Assembly: GCF_016403105.1 (NCBI RefSeq)
Contig: NZ_CP046155.1
Span: 4,245,235 to 4,309,234 of the forward strand
Source: Leptolyngbya sp. BL0902
GTDB lineage: Bacteria; Cyanobacteriota; Cyanobacteriia; Phormidesmidales; Phormidesmidaceae
Length of the DNA stretch: 64,000 nt
Reading direction: 5' to 3'
Under the pieces are notes generated by a model. It was not told the DNA's origin and searched no databases. It saw nothing but the letters and a program-made list of their open reading frames with translations. Shown piece by piece: positions 42,649-53,800 of this stretch; position 1 is the stretch's first letter, and each line of letters starts with the position of its first letter. The position numbers were made by a program, and so were the translations under genes.

Positions 42649-44103
42649 ATGGCCAGTTTGCTGCAATCATCAGTAGGGCTGTTGCGGTCGCGGTTGTCAC
42701 GGCAAATCGTGGCCTGGGTCTTCCTCAGTTTGGTGGTCATCGAAGCGGTGATTTTTGTTCCCTCCCTCTATCGGCGGCGGCAGGAACAACTCCAAGCCCT
42801 AGAGCAGGTGTCTCAGGAGGTGCTGTTTGCGGTGAAGGCGGGCATGATGGCCGACCAATCGCCCGTAGCCGTTTTGGAATCTTTGCAGAGTAACCTGCGG
42901 CCCGATTCTGTGGTGCGAGGGGCGTCTCTCTATCAGCCCGATGGCACCCTGGTACGGGCCTTTGGTGATGCGCCCCAGTTGGATGTAACCCACCTTGCCC
43001 CCACGGAGGTGCGCCGCCAAGTCCACCGCAACCCCGCCCGCTACGATGTGGTGTGGCCCAGCCAAAGCTTTAAAGGGCAGTACCTCCTTGCCGTCCGCCA
43101 CGACGCCAGCAACGTGGGGCGCGAGATGCTGCGCTATGCCCTCTCCATTGCGGGGCTGGTGGTGGTTATCTCCCTTTTTGTTACCCTGGCTACGATTGTG
43201 GTGCTAGAGCGGCTGCTGATTAACCCGCTGCTGTATCTGCGCGATGATCTGCTGGCGGCAGGGGACGCCGTTAGTCGAGATCAGCCCCCGTCCTTCCATA
43301 GCCTGTCGATGACTCGCCAGGACGAACTAGGAGATGTGACCCTCGCCTTTGGCCAAATGTTTGACCGGGTGCGCCACGAAATACAGGAGCGCAAACAAGC
43401 CGAGGCTGCATTAACCGAAGCCCAGGAAAAATCGGAACGGCTGTTGCTCAACATTCTTCCCCGCAGCATTGCCGACCAACTGAAGCAGGAAACGGGCAAG
43501 GCCATCGCCTCCCGCTTCGAGGATGTCACCATCCTCTTTGCCGATCTGGTGGACTTCACGGGGCTGGCGGTGCAGTCGCCACCCACAGAACTCGTCTGTC
43601 TGCTCAACGAGATCTTCTCTGCCTTCGACACCATTGCCGATCAGCTAGAGCTAGAGAAAATCAAAACCATCGGCGATGCCTACATGGTGGTGGGCGGCTT
43701 ACCCACCCCCCATCCCGACCACGCCCGTCGCGTCATGGCCATGGCCCTAGCAATGCTGCGGGTGATTAAGACTTTTCAGCGCCAAGACGGCCAACCCTTT
43801 TGCCTGCGGATTGGCATCAACACTGGCCCGGTGGTAGCGGGGGTGATTGGCATCAAAAAGTTTAGCTACGACCTCTGGGGCGATGCCGTCAACATCGCCA
43901 GCCGCCTAGAATCTCAGGGCTTGATAGATCGCATTCAGGTCAGCGAAGCCACCTACCACCACCTCAAAGATCACTACGCCTTCGAGGCCAGAGGTACAGT
44001 AAATATTAAAGGCCGTGGCCCCATGACCACCTACCTCTACAGCGGCCCCAACCCCCTGTCCCCAAGCCCTAGCGGTGCCGAATCCAGTTCCCTTACGGCC
44101 TAA
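42649..44103 (+). CDS. Membrane class III adenylate cyclase with HAMP domain
   Basis: A 484-residue signalling enzyme making cAMP from ATP. Membrane helices at about 20-40 (VAWVFLSLVVIEAVIFVPSL) and 160-185 enclose a periplasmic sensor region (about 41-160). HAMP follows (NPLLYLRDDLLAAGDAV...), then a short coiled coil and the cyclase domain (about 290-470). Metal-binding Asp is in TILFADLVDFTG and in IGDAYMVVGG. Substrate-specifying residues are Lys in KIKTIGDAYM and Asp in YDLWGDAVNIASR, the ATP-type set, so adenylate, not guanylate. Arg in SRLES stabilises the transition state. Transcribed divergently from the HEAT gene. Confidence 0.93.
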   Translation: MASLLQSSVGLLRSRLSRQIVAWVFLSLVVIEAVIFVPSLYRRRQEQLQALEQVSQEVLFAVKAGMMADQSPVAVLESLQSNLRPDSVVRGASLYQPDGTLVRAFGDAPQLDVTHLAPTEVRRQVHRNPARYDVVWPSQSFKGQYLLAVRHDASNVGREMLRYALSIAGLVVVISLFVTLATIVVLERLLINPLLYLRDDLLAAGDAVSRDQPPSFHSLSMTRQDELGDVTLAFGQMFDRVRHEIQERKQAEAALTEAQEKSERLLLNILPRSIADQLKQETGKAIASRFEDVTILFADLVDFTGLAVQSPPTELVCLLNEIFSAFDTIADQLELEKIKTIGDAYMVVGGLPTPHPDHARRVMAMALAMLRVIKTFQRQDGQPFCLRIGINTGPVVAGVIGIKKFSYDLWGDAVNIASRLESQGLIDRIQVSEATYHHLKDHYAFEARGTVNIKGRGPMTTYLYSGPNPLSPSPSGAESSSLTA

Positions 44104-44118
44104 AGCCCCTTTTTGCCC

Positions 44119-44157
44119 CCGACTCCCGCCCCTCGACTCCCGACTCCCGACGTCCCC
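44119..44157 (+). repeat. GACTCCC/ACTCCCG heptads upstream of the CpcT-like gene
   Basis: Heptad copies (GACTCCC at about 44121, 44134, 44141) end 8 bases before the ATG at 44158. Same unit and orientation relative to the gene as the other two arrays. Confidence 0.75.
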
Positions 44158-44754
44158 ATGCCTACCCTCAACCACCTCGCCGCTGCCCTCGCCGGAGAAT
44201 TTGACAACAAAGCCCAATCCCTGGCGGAACCGATTTGGTATCTGCATTTGCGGGTGTGGAATCGGCCCCTGTTGCCCAGTCTGTTTGGGGAAGGCTACGG
44301 CTTTTTTATTGAGCAAATCAGTGTCGCCTCTGGGGCACCGCCCTATCGCCAGCGGATTTTGCACCTGACTCAGCGGGGAGACAGCTTTTGGGGCCAATAC
44401 TACGGCTTGACCGACCCTCTTGCTTGGCGGGGGTGCAGTAGCGAACCCGACCGCCTCACCCATCTTACCCATGCCGACTTGGTGGAATTACCCACCTGCG
44501 GGCTCCGTATTTCCTGGGATAGGCCGCAATACACCGCCCGTATGCCCGCCGATAGCCTCTGTGCCATTTCCTACCAAGGCCAAACCAGCTACATTGCCCT
44601 GGGGTTTGATCTGTCCGTCGTGGGCGATGCGGTGGAGTTGAAAGTCTACGACCACGGGGTAGACCCCAGCACCGGAAAAACCACCTGGGGGCCAACGATG
44701 GGGCCATTTCACCTGAAGCGCCAGGCGGGGTATGACTTAACTGTTACGAGATAG
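44158..44754 (+). CDS. CpcT/CpeT-family phycobiliprotein chromophore lyase
   Basis: A 198-residue protein of the CpcT/CpeT lyase family, which attach phycocyanobilin at Cys-153 of beta-phycocyanin or related sites. Visible signature: LAALAGEFDNKAQSLAEPIWYLHLRVWNRPL, IEQISVASGAPPYRQRILHL, WGQYYGLTDPLAWRG. CpcT, CpeT and other members cannot be separated by eye and no phycobiliprotein gene is adjacent, so no symbol is given. ATG 44158 is preferred over the open frame at 44113, which reads the heptad repeats. It follows the cyclase gene by 54 bp. Confidence 0.85.
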   Translation: MPTLNHLAAALAGEFDNKAQSLAEPIWYLHLRVWNRPLLPSLFGEGYGFFIEQISVASGAPPYRQRILHLTQRGDSFWGQYYGLTDPLAWRGCSSEPDRLTHLTHADLVELPTCGLRISWDRPQYTARMPADSLCAISYQGQTSYIALGFDLSVVGDAVELKVYDHGVDPSTGKTTWGPTMGPFHLKRQAGYDLTVTR

Positions 44755-44927
44755 CTCTGAGGTATTGCATGGCGTGAATATAAGGCAACCTTTGTGTCGG
44801 ATTTCGAGATTGCCTGGTATCCAAGCATACCATTAGGATTATGTCGAGCACTAACCCATAGGGCTTCACTACGGTCGCTGGGGGAGTGCCCTAGTCCTTA
44901 AATATCCCTTGGTACGGAGGTGCCCCC

Positions 44928-47486
44928 ATGGCTGGCCTGTCTATCGCTCCGGGGGGTTGGTCGTTCGTTCCTGCTCACGTTACCGAGTCTACGTCTGATT
45001 CTCTAAACAGCTTATCCCTGGGGGCTACGCTCCTCATCATCGACCCAGGGGTGTCGGATTATGAAGTCTTGATAGCAGCGGCCACTCCCGGCACAGAGGT
45101 CTATCGGTTAGATAAGCAATCGGACGGTATTGAGCAAATCACCGCCTATCTGAAGCATTATCCTGCCAGCACAGTACACATCCTGGCCCACGGTGCGCCG
45201 GGGCAGCTACAACTGGGTAATGGCGAACTCAACCTAGAAAACCTAGACACCTACACCGCCGCCCTGGCGACCTGGTTCCAGGGGAACAAGGCAGCACTGC
45301 TCCTCTATGGCTGCAATGTGGCAGCGGGGGATACCGGAACCGAATTTCTTGAAAAACTGCACCAATTGACTGGGGCTACCCTTGCCGCTAGCACCAGGGA
45401 GATAGGCAATGGCATCTGGGCTTTAGACGCCCCCTCACCCACCGACGCCCTCCCTCCCATTCCCATCGCCCCCACCGCCCTCGCGGCTTACCCCCACACC
45501 CTAAATTCTCCTCCCATCGGCCTTGACCCCGCTAACCCCACCCTAATCAGCACCTACCAGACCCCTGACACCGCCTATGGCGTAAGCATGGTAGGCCACT
45601 ATGCCTATGTTGCAGTCAGAAGCAGCGGGCTTCAGGTGATTGACATCAGCACCCCCACCCACCCCAGGCTGGTCGGCACTGTTGATACCCCTGGTCTGGC
45701 CATGGGCGTAAGTGTGGTGGGCCACTATGCCTATGTTGCTGACTACCATGGCGGGCTTCAGATCATTGATATCAGCACCCCCGCCAACCCCATCCTGGTC
45801 AATACTGTCGATACCCGTGGTTTGGTCGTTGACGTAAGCGTGGTGGGCCGCTATGCCTATGTCGCTGACAGGATTAGAGGGCTTCAGATCATTGATATCA
45901 GCACCCCCACTAACCCCATCCTGGTCGGCACCTGCCAGACTCCCGGGATCCGGGACATTAGCGTAGTGGGCCGCTATGCCTATGTCGCTCACATCGATTG
46001 TCTTCAGGTGATTGACATCAGCACTCCCACCAACCCCACCTTGGTCGGCACCACCGCCAGGGATGACACAACCCCTGGCTTTGTCAATGGCGTGAGTGTG
46101 GTGGGCCACTATGCCTATATCGCTGATAGTGATTATGGGCTTCAGATATTTGACATCAGAACCCCCGCCAACCCCACCTTGGTCGGCACCTACAATACCT
46201 CCGCCTTGGAAGTGAGCGTGGTGGGCCACTATGCCTATGTCTCGACATCGGGGAGGATCGGGCTTCAGGTGCTTGACGTTAGCACCCCCTCCAACCCTAC
46301 TCTGGTCGGCAATTACAATACCTTCGGTGCCTTGGACATGAGCGTGGTAGGCGGCTATATCTATGCTGCAAGTAGCCTTGGGCTTCAGGTCATCGATATC
46401 AGCGAGCCACCCATCACCCTGGCGGGCACCCCCCAAGAAAACAGTCCCCTCACTGCCAAGGTTTCTGCGCTCATGGATGCCGATGGCTTACCTAATCGCA
46501 GAACCTACAGCTATCAGTGGCAGCAATCCCGCGATGGCGGCTCCACTTGGTCTGCCGTCGCGGGGGCCACCGCCCGCACCTTTGTCCCACGGGATGCCCA
46601 GGTTGGCAAACACCTTAGAGTGCAAATGCAGTACACCGACCTGCGAGGTCGCCTTGAAACTGTGACCAGTGCCGCCACCCGCAACGTCGTCAACGTCAAC
46701 GACGCCCCCACGGGCCGCGTCACCATCACGGGCACCGCTACCCAGGGGCAGATTCTCACCGCCAGCAATACCCTCGCCGACCGCGATGGCCTTGGCCCCA
46801 TCACCTACCAATGGCGGGCGGATGGCGCGAATATCACCGGAGCCACCCGCCGTACCCTGCGCCTCACTCAGGATCACGTGGGCAAGGCCATCAGCGTCGT
46901 CGCCCGCTATACCGATGGCTTTGGCACCCCCGAAGCCGTCGCCAGCGCCCCTACCGCGCCCGTCAACCGTCCGCTGCCCACCGCCCAGGTCACAACCTTG
47001 CCCAACCGGGTGCTCTCGGTGACGGGTAACACCCCCACCCTCACCCTGGCCTTTGACGTGTCGCGAGAGGCCCGATTTGACAACACCGTGGGTTTCTACA
47101 CCGTGCTAGATACCCGAGGCCGAGTGCGCGATCCCCTCACCGGAAACGCCCTCCTTCCCGGCGCGGCGGGCTATCAACGGGCTGCGCTGGCCAACCGAGT
47201 GGTGAGCAACTTGGCCACCCAAAACGGCCAGACCTCCTCCTACACCGCCACCGTGGCCACCAACCAACTGCTGAGCAGTTTCTTGGTGGTCGGCGGCTCG
47301 GTGGCGGCCCTGCTGGATAGCAACCCCAACAATGACCCCAGGGTGTTCTTTAACTACAGAGCCGCCAACGGCGACCGCCAAGACCATGTGCGTTTGCTGG
47401 GGCCAAATACCCTTGGCTTTGAAGACATCTTTGGCGGCGGCGACCGCGACTTCAACGACGTAATTGTGAGGACAACGCTGGCCTAG
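44928..47486 (+). CDS. DUF4347/LVIVD/Ig-like surface protein, 852 aa
   Basis: A large, probably secreted protein without Sec signal peptide. Residues about 30-190 are DUF4347, with a His-Gly (ILAHGAPG, H88) and a Cys (LLYGCNVAAGD, C129) that look like a His/Cys dyad. About 205-500 are roughly eight LVIVD repeats (SVVGHYAYVAD..GLQVIDISTP), a likely beta-propeller. About 505-690 are Ig-like repeats (VNVNDAPTGRVTITGTATQGQ...). The C-terminus ends in GFEDIFGGGDRDFNDVIV, DUF4114-like with a Ca2+-site character. The ATG at 44928 has a good Shine-Dalgarno (GGAGG). The lack of a signal peptide with a C-terminal Ca2+-type domain points to type I secretion; no transporter is in the window. Confidence 0.85.
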   Translation: MAGLSIAPGGWSFVPAHVTESTSDSLNSLSLGATLLIIDPGVSDYEVLIAAATPGTEVYRLDKQSDGIEQITAYLKHYPASTVHILAHGAPGQLQLGNGELNLENLDTYTAALATWFQGNKAALLLYGCNVAAGDTGTEFLEKLHQLTGATLAASTREIGNGIWALDAPSPTDALPPIPIAPTALAAYPHTLNSPPIGLDPANPTLISTYQTPDTAYGVSMVGHYAYVAVRSSGLQVIDISTPTHPRLVGTVDTPGLAMGVSVVGHYAYVADYHGGLQIIDISTPANPILVNTVDTRGLVVDVSVVGRYAYVADRIRGLQIIDISTPTNPILVGTCQTPGIRDISVVGRYAYVAHIDCLQVIDISTPTNPTLVGTTARDDTTPGFVNGVSVVGHYAYIADSDYGLQIFDIRTPANPTLVGTYNTSALEVSVVGHYAYVSTSGRIGLQVLDVSTPSNPTLVGNYNTFGALDMSVVGGYIYAASSLGLQVIDISEPPITLAGTPQENSPLTAKVSALMDADGLPNRRTYSYQWQQSRDGGSTWSAVAGATARTFVPRDAQVGKHLRVQMQYTDLRGRLETVTSAATRNVVNVNDAPTGRVTITGTATQGQILTASNTLADRDGLGPITYQWRADGANITGATRRTLRLTQDHVGKAISVVARYTDGFGTPEAVASAPTAPVNRPLPTAQVTTLPNRVLSVTGNTPTLTLAFDVSREARFDNTVGFYTVLDTRGRVRDPLTGNALLPGAAGYQRAALANRVVSNLATQNGQTSSYTATVATNQLLSSFLVVGGSVAALLDSNPNNDPRVFFNYRAANGDRQDHVRLLGPNTLGFEDIFGGGDRDFNDVIVRTTLA

Positions 47487-47848
47487 GGCACCGCCCCCAA
47501 CGGCTTTCGCCCACGGGGGATCGGGCTGTTGGGCCGTCCTAGCCTCAGTTCGGGCTCAGCAAAGACTGCAAGCGTGAAGATATCTGCCTCAAGCTGCATC
47601 GTTGGCCCTAGCCCTAGTCAAACCTATGGTGAGGATTGTGACATTCATTGCCTTGATGACGTTTTGCAACGGTTCGGACATTCCTGATCAAAGGGTTACT
47701 TTTTGGGGGCAATCTTAGCTAGGAATACTGAAATGGCTCCTCCGGGTAGTTAAGGGTAGCTGCGTCTTAAAAGGGGTGCAGGCTTAGGGGATATCACGGG
47801 TTGCCATCACGCCATTGCCACCGACTTTACCATCAGAGAACCCCAATT
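47487..47848. other. Intergenic region between the DUF4347 paralogues
   Basis: About 360 bp. The first 45 bp contain the shared terminator hairpin (47498-47531). The rest has no supported ORF; it should contain the promoter of the giant gene, but no clear -35/-10 pair was found. Confidence 0.4.
47498..47531 (+). terminator. Hairpin after the 852-aa gene (paralogous with 55091-55123)
   Basis: CAACGGC (47498-47504) pairs with GCTGTTG (47525-47531) with one G-T wobble; the loop contains CCACGGGGGATCG. The same structure follows the second DUF4347 gene with a perfect stem. No T-run. Confidence 0.5.
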
Positions 47849-50800
47849 ATGACCGTTACCTTCACAGGCTCCCATCCTCAATCCTTCGATGCCCTCGCCG
47901 CAGGCAACCCTAGGGAACGGGGTGTGGTGTTTATTGATGCCCAGGTGAGCGATGCCCAGCGGTTGGTGGATGGCCTATTGCCCGGTTTGGCGGTGCAGCG
48001 GCTGGATGCAGATCGCGATGGTGTGGCCCAAATTACGGAGTATCTTCAGCGCCACCCGGCCCAGGCGGTGCATTTGGTGGGCCACGGTGGGCCTGGGATG
48101 TTGCGGCTGGGCAAGGCGTTGTTGAATGTCAGCACCTTGGCCACCTATGCCCCGGCCCTGCGGTCTTGGTTTGGGGGCTTGCCCGGTGCCCCCAAGCTGG
48201 TGATCTACGGCTGTCGGGTGGCGGCGGGGGAGGCGGGGACGGCGTTTCTGGCCCAGATTCATGCGTTGACGGGGGCCACGGTGGTGGCCAGCCCCCAGGT
48301 GGTGGGGAACGGCCACTGGCCCCTCCGCACCTACTACCCGGTGGCGGCGCACCCTGGGGCGGCGTTGGCCTTTGATGCCCACACCCAAGCCACCTACCCC
48401 GCCACCCTAGCCATCACCGTCAGCCTTATAGTCAGTTTAAGTACCGGCACCGAAGCAGACACCACGGTAGTTACCATTACCGCTACGACGGGTGGGATAG
48501 CGGTTTCTGGCGACCAAACCGTGGCGCTGAACGTCTCTGGCGCGGGCCTCACCCCAGACGACTATATCCTCAGCAATGGCGGCATTATCACCATCCCCGA
48601 TGGCCAAAACAATGGCAGCATCACCCTGACGGTGGCCAATGATGCCCTAGTCGAAGGCACCGAAATCGCCTTCCTCAGCCTCAGCAACCCCTCAGCGGGG
48701 CTGACCCTTAGCGGCAACACCTGGCGGCTCAACCTGATCGATGACGACACCCTGGCGGTAACGGTGGCGGCGGGCACCAACCCCACCGAAGGCGGCACCC
48801 CCGGCACCTTCACCCTCACCCTAGAACGGCCCGCCCCCGTGGGTGGCCTCACGGTGAACTACCGCCTAGGGGGCACCGCCACCGCCGCCGACTATACCCT
48901 GGCCCCCGGCACCAACATCACCGCCCTCACAGGCACCACCTTTACCATTGCCGAGGGCGAAACCACCGCCACGGTGTTGGTGAATGCCAGCGCCGATGCC
49001 AGCGTTGACCCCAACGAAACCGTGCGGCTGAGCCTGTTGGCCGGGGCGGGCTACACCCTCGGCGGCTATGATGCCACCAACCCGCTGACGGCAGCAGCCC
49101 CCGTTGCCGTTCAGGACAGTCCTCGATCCGTGGCCCTGGGCGATTTGAATGGCGATGGCATCCTGGATATGGCCGTCGCCAACTTTTTCTCGAACACGGT
49201 GTCGATTCGCTTGGGCGATGGCCAGGGAGGCTTTGGCGGCACCACCAATGTTGCCGTGGGCACCCAACCTCAGTCTGTGGCCCTGGGCGATTTTAATCAA
49301 GACGGCAACCTGGATATGGCCGTGGCCAACCGAGGGGCCAACACGGTGTCGATTTTGTTGGGGAATGGCCAGGGGGGCTTTAGCGCCGCCACCAATGTTG
49401 CCGTGGGCACATCGCCTCAGTCTGTGGTGGTGGGCGATTTTGATAACGATGGCGACCTCGACCTGGCGATTGCCAATAATGGCTCCGCCAATGTCTCGAT
49501 TTTGCTGGGGAATGGGGGTGGCACCTTTGGCCCCGCCACCAATGTTGCCGTGGGCACACTACCCTTCTCTATGGCCCTGGGCGATTTTAATAACGATGGC
49601 AACGCCGACCTAGTGACGACCAACGCGGGTTCCGGCGATGTCTCGATTTTGCTGGGGAATGGCAATGGCACCTTTAGCCCCACCACCCCTATCAGCGGGT
49701 TGCCAAGTCTCCGGGCGGTGGCCGTTGGCGATTTGAATAACGATGGCAAGGCCGACTTGGCTGTCAGGTTCGGGATAAATGTAGGCTTCTATTTGGGCAA
49801 TGGGCTGGGGGGCTTTAGTCTGTCACCCGAAGACAGAGTCTTAATTGGGAACACTGTTCTCTCCATGGTGATTGGCGATTTTAATGGCGATGGCAACGCC
49901 GACATTGCTGGTGCCAACTTGGAAGGGAATACTGTCGTTAGCTATCTAGGCAATGGGCTAGGCTACTTTACAGACCGCACCGAAATCGCTGTGGGGTCAC
50001 AGCCCTTTTCCTTGGCCGCAGGCGATCTAAACGGCGATGGCACCCTCGACTTTGTGACTGCCAATAATAGCTTGGGTGGCCCCGGCACGGCGTCGGTGCT
50101 GCTCAACACGCTGCCCAGCGCTGGCCTCACCATTACCGATGTGCCCAGCGTTAACCTCTCGGTTTCGGCCACCGCAGGCACCGAAGCAGGCACCACGGTC
50201 ATCACCGTTACCGCCACGGCCTCGGCGGCGGTAGTGGGCGACCAAACCGTGTCCCTGGGCGTTTCCGGCACAGGCATCACCGCCGGAGACTATACCCTCA
50301 GCAACGGCGTGATTACCCTTGCCAACGGAGCCACCACAGGCAGCGTCACCTTCACCGTGGTGGATGATGACCTGGCCGAAGGCACCGAAATTGCCACCCT
50401 CACCATTAGCAATCCCTCCGCTGGCATTGTGCTGGGCACCACCACCAGCCGAACCATCACCCTCACCGACAACGACACCGCAGGGGTGATCATCACCCAA
50501 AGCGGCGGCAGCACCACCCTTACCGAAGGCGGCGCAACCGACAGCTACACCGTGGTGCTAAACAGCCAGCCCACCGCCAACGTCACCATCACCATCGGCA
50601 ACGACGGCCAAACCAGCACCGTTCCCACCAGCCTCACCTTCACCGCCACCAACTGGAACCTGGCCCAAACCGTGACGGTGACTGCCGTGAATGATCTGGT
50701 GGCCGAAGGCAATCACACGGGTACGATTACCCACACCGCCACCAGCACCGATACGTTCTATAACGGCCTTACCATCGCCAACGTCACCGCTGCCATCACC

Positions 50801-53800
50801 GACAACGACACCGCAGGGGTCATCATCACCCAAAGCGGCGGCAGCACAGCGCTTACCGAAGGCGGCGCAACCGACACCTACACCGTGGTGCTAAACAGCC
50901 AGCCCACCGCCAACGTCACCATCACCATCGGCAACGACGGCCAAAGCAGCACCGTCCCCACCAGCCTTACCTTCACCGCCGCCAACTGGAACGTGGCCCA
51001 AACCGTCACCGTGACTGCCGTAGATGATGCCGTTGCAGAGGGCAATCACACGGGCACCCTTACCCACACCGCCACCAGCACCGATGCGTTCTACAACGGC
51101 CTTACCATCGGCTCGGTTACGGCCTCCATCACCGACAACGACACCGCAGGGGTGATCATCACCCAAAGCGGCGGCAGCACCACCCTCACCGAAGGCGGCG
51201 CAACCGACACCTACACCGTGGTGCTAAACAGCCAACCCACCGCCAACGTCACCATCGCCATCGGCAACGACGGCCAAAGCAGCACCGTTCCCACCAGCCT
51301 CACCTTCACCGCCGCCAACTGGAACGTGGCCCAAACCGTGACGGTAACTGCCGTGGATGATGCCGTTGCAGAGGGTAATCACAGCAGCACCCTTACCCAC
51401 ACCGCCACCAGCACCGATACGTTCTACAACGGCATTGCCATCGCCAACGTCACCGCCGCCATTACGGATAACGACACCGCAGGCGTCACCATCACCCCAA
51501 CCGACGGCAGCACCGTCATCTCCGAAGGCGGCGCAACCGACACCTACACCGTCGTGTTAAATAGCCAACCCACTGCCGATGTCACCATCACCCTCGGCAA
51601 CGACGGCCAAGCCAGCACGGATGTCGCCAGCCTCACCTTCACCGCCGCCAACTGGAACGTGGCCCAAACCGTCACCGTATCCGCTGTGGATGATGCGGTG
51701 GCCGAAGGCAATCACAGCAGCACCCTCACCCACACCGCCACCAGCACCGATGCCTTCTACAACGGCCTCACCGTGGCTAGCCTCACCGCTATCATCACCG
51801 ATAACGACACCCCAGGCGTCATCATCACCCAAAGCGGCGGCACCACCACCCTCACCGAAGGCGGCGCAACCGACACCTACACCGTGGTGCTAAATTCTCA
51901 GCCCACCGCCAACGTCACCATTGCCATCGGCAACGACGGCCAAAGCAGCACGGATGCCACCAGCCTCACCTTCACCGCCGCCAACTGGAACGTGGCCCAA
52001 ACCGTCACCGTATCCGCTGTGGATGATGCGGTGGCCGAAGGCAATCACAGCAGCACCCTCACCCACACCGCCACCAGCGCCGATGCGTTCTATAACGGCA
52101 TTGCCATCGGTTCCGTCACCGCTGCCATCACCGATAACGACACCGCAGGCGTCATCATCACCCAAAGCGGCGGCAGCACCACCCTCACCGAAGGCAGCGC
52201 AACCGACACCTACACCGTGGTGCTAAATTCTCAGCCCACCGCCAACGTCACCATCGCCATCGGCAACGACGGCCAAAGCAGCACCGCCCCCGCCAGCCTC
52301 ACCTTCACCGCCGCCAACTGGAACGTGGCCCAAACCGTGACGGTGACTGCCGTGGATGATGCGGTGGCCGAAGGCAATCACAGCAGCACCCTCACCCACA
52401 CCGCCACCAGCGCGGATACGTTCTACAACGGGATTGCCATTGATGCCGTCACCGCTGCCATCACCGACAACGATGCGGCGGGCGTTTCCGTCGTCCAAAG
52501 CGGCGGCAGCACCGTCATCTCCGAGGGCGGCGCAACGGATACCTACACCGTGGTGCTGACCTCCCAACCCACCAGCGATGTCCTGATCCTGATCGGCAAC
52601 GACGGCCAAGCCAGCACGGATGCCACCAGCCTTAACTTCACTACCGCCAACTGGAACGTGGCCCAAACCGTGACCGTATCCGCCGTGGATGACGCCACCA
52701 CCGAAGGCAACCACACGGGCCTCCTGACCCACATCGCCAAAAGTGCGGATGGGTTCTACAACGGCCTCGCCATTAACACCGTCACCGCCTTCATCACCGA
52801 CAACGACACCCCACCCACCACCGGGAATGCCAGCGTTACCCTGAATGAAGACGCCGTGTTTGTCTTCAACAGCGGCCTGTTCCCCTTCGCCGATGCCGAT
52901 GCCGGAGATACGCTGCAAAGCCTTCGCATTACCCAACGGCCCGCCCTGGGCCAACTGTTCCTCGATGCCAACCGCAACGGCGTGCAAAACCTGGGTGAAG
53001 CCATCACCGCCAACCAAACGATTGCCCTAGCCGACCTCAGCCGCCTGACCTTCAAACCCGCCGCCAACGCCAACGGTAGAGCCTACGCCAGCTTCCAGTT
53101 CCAGGTCAGCGATGGTAGCCTCTTTAGCACCGCACCGGGCACCATGACCCTCAACGTCACCCCCGTCAACGATGCGCCCACGGGCACCGTCACCCTCAGC
53201 GGCACCGCCACCCAAGGCCAAACCCTCACCGCCGCCACCCCCACCCTCGCCGATGCCGATGGCCTGGGCCGCTTGAGCTATCAGTGGGAGCAATCCCGCG
53301 ACGGCACCACCTGGAGCCCCCTCACCGGAGCCACGGCCAGCACCCTGCGGCTGACCCAAGCCCAGGTGGGGCAACGGCTGCGGGCAAAGGTGAGCTACAC
53401 CGATGGCGGCAACACCCGCGAAACCGTTACCAGCGCCGCCACCCGCAACGTCGTGAACGTCAACGATGCCCCCACGGGTCGCGTCACCATCACGGGCACC
53501 GCCACCCAGGGCCAAACCCTCACCGCCAGCAACACCCTGGCGGATGTGGACGGCCTTGGCCCCATCACCTACCAATGGCGGGCCAACGGCACCAACATCA
53601 CCGGAGCGACAGGTAGCACCCTGCGCCTCACCCAAGCCCAAGTGGGCAAGGCCATCACCGTTGCCGCCCGCTACACCGACCGTCTGGGCACCGCTGAAAC
53701 CGTAGTCAGCACCGCCACCCGCAACGTCGTCAACGTCAACGATGCCCCCACAGGCCGCGTCACCATCAGCGGCACCGCCACCCAAGGCCAAACCCTCACC

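Noticed and set aside
50468..52798. Regular repeats considered as a CRISPR array
   Set aside because: Units are 333 bp, encode a beta-domain in frame, and lack unique spacers.
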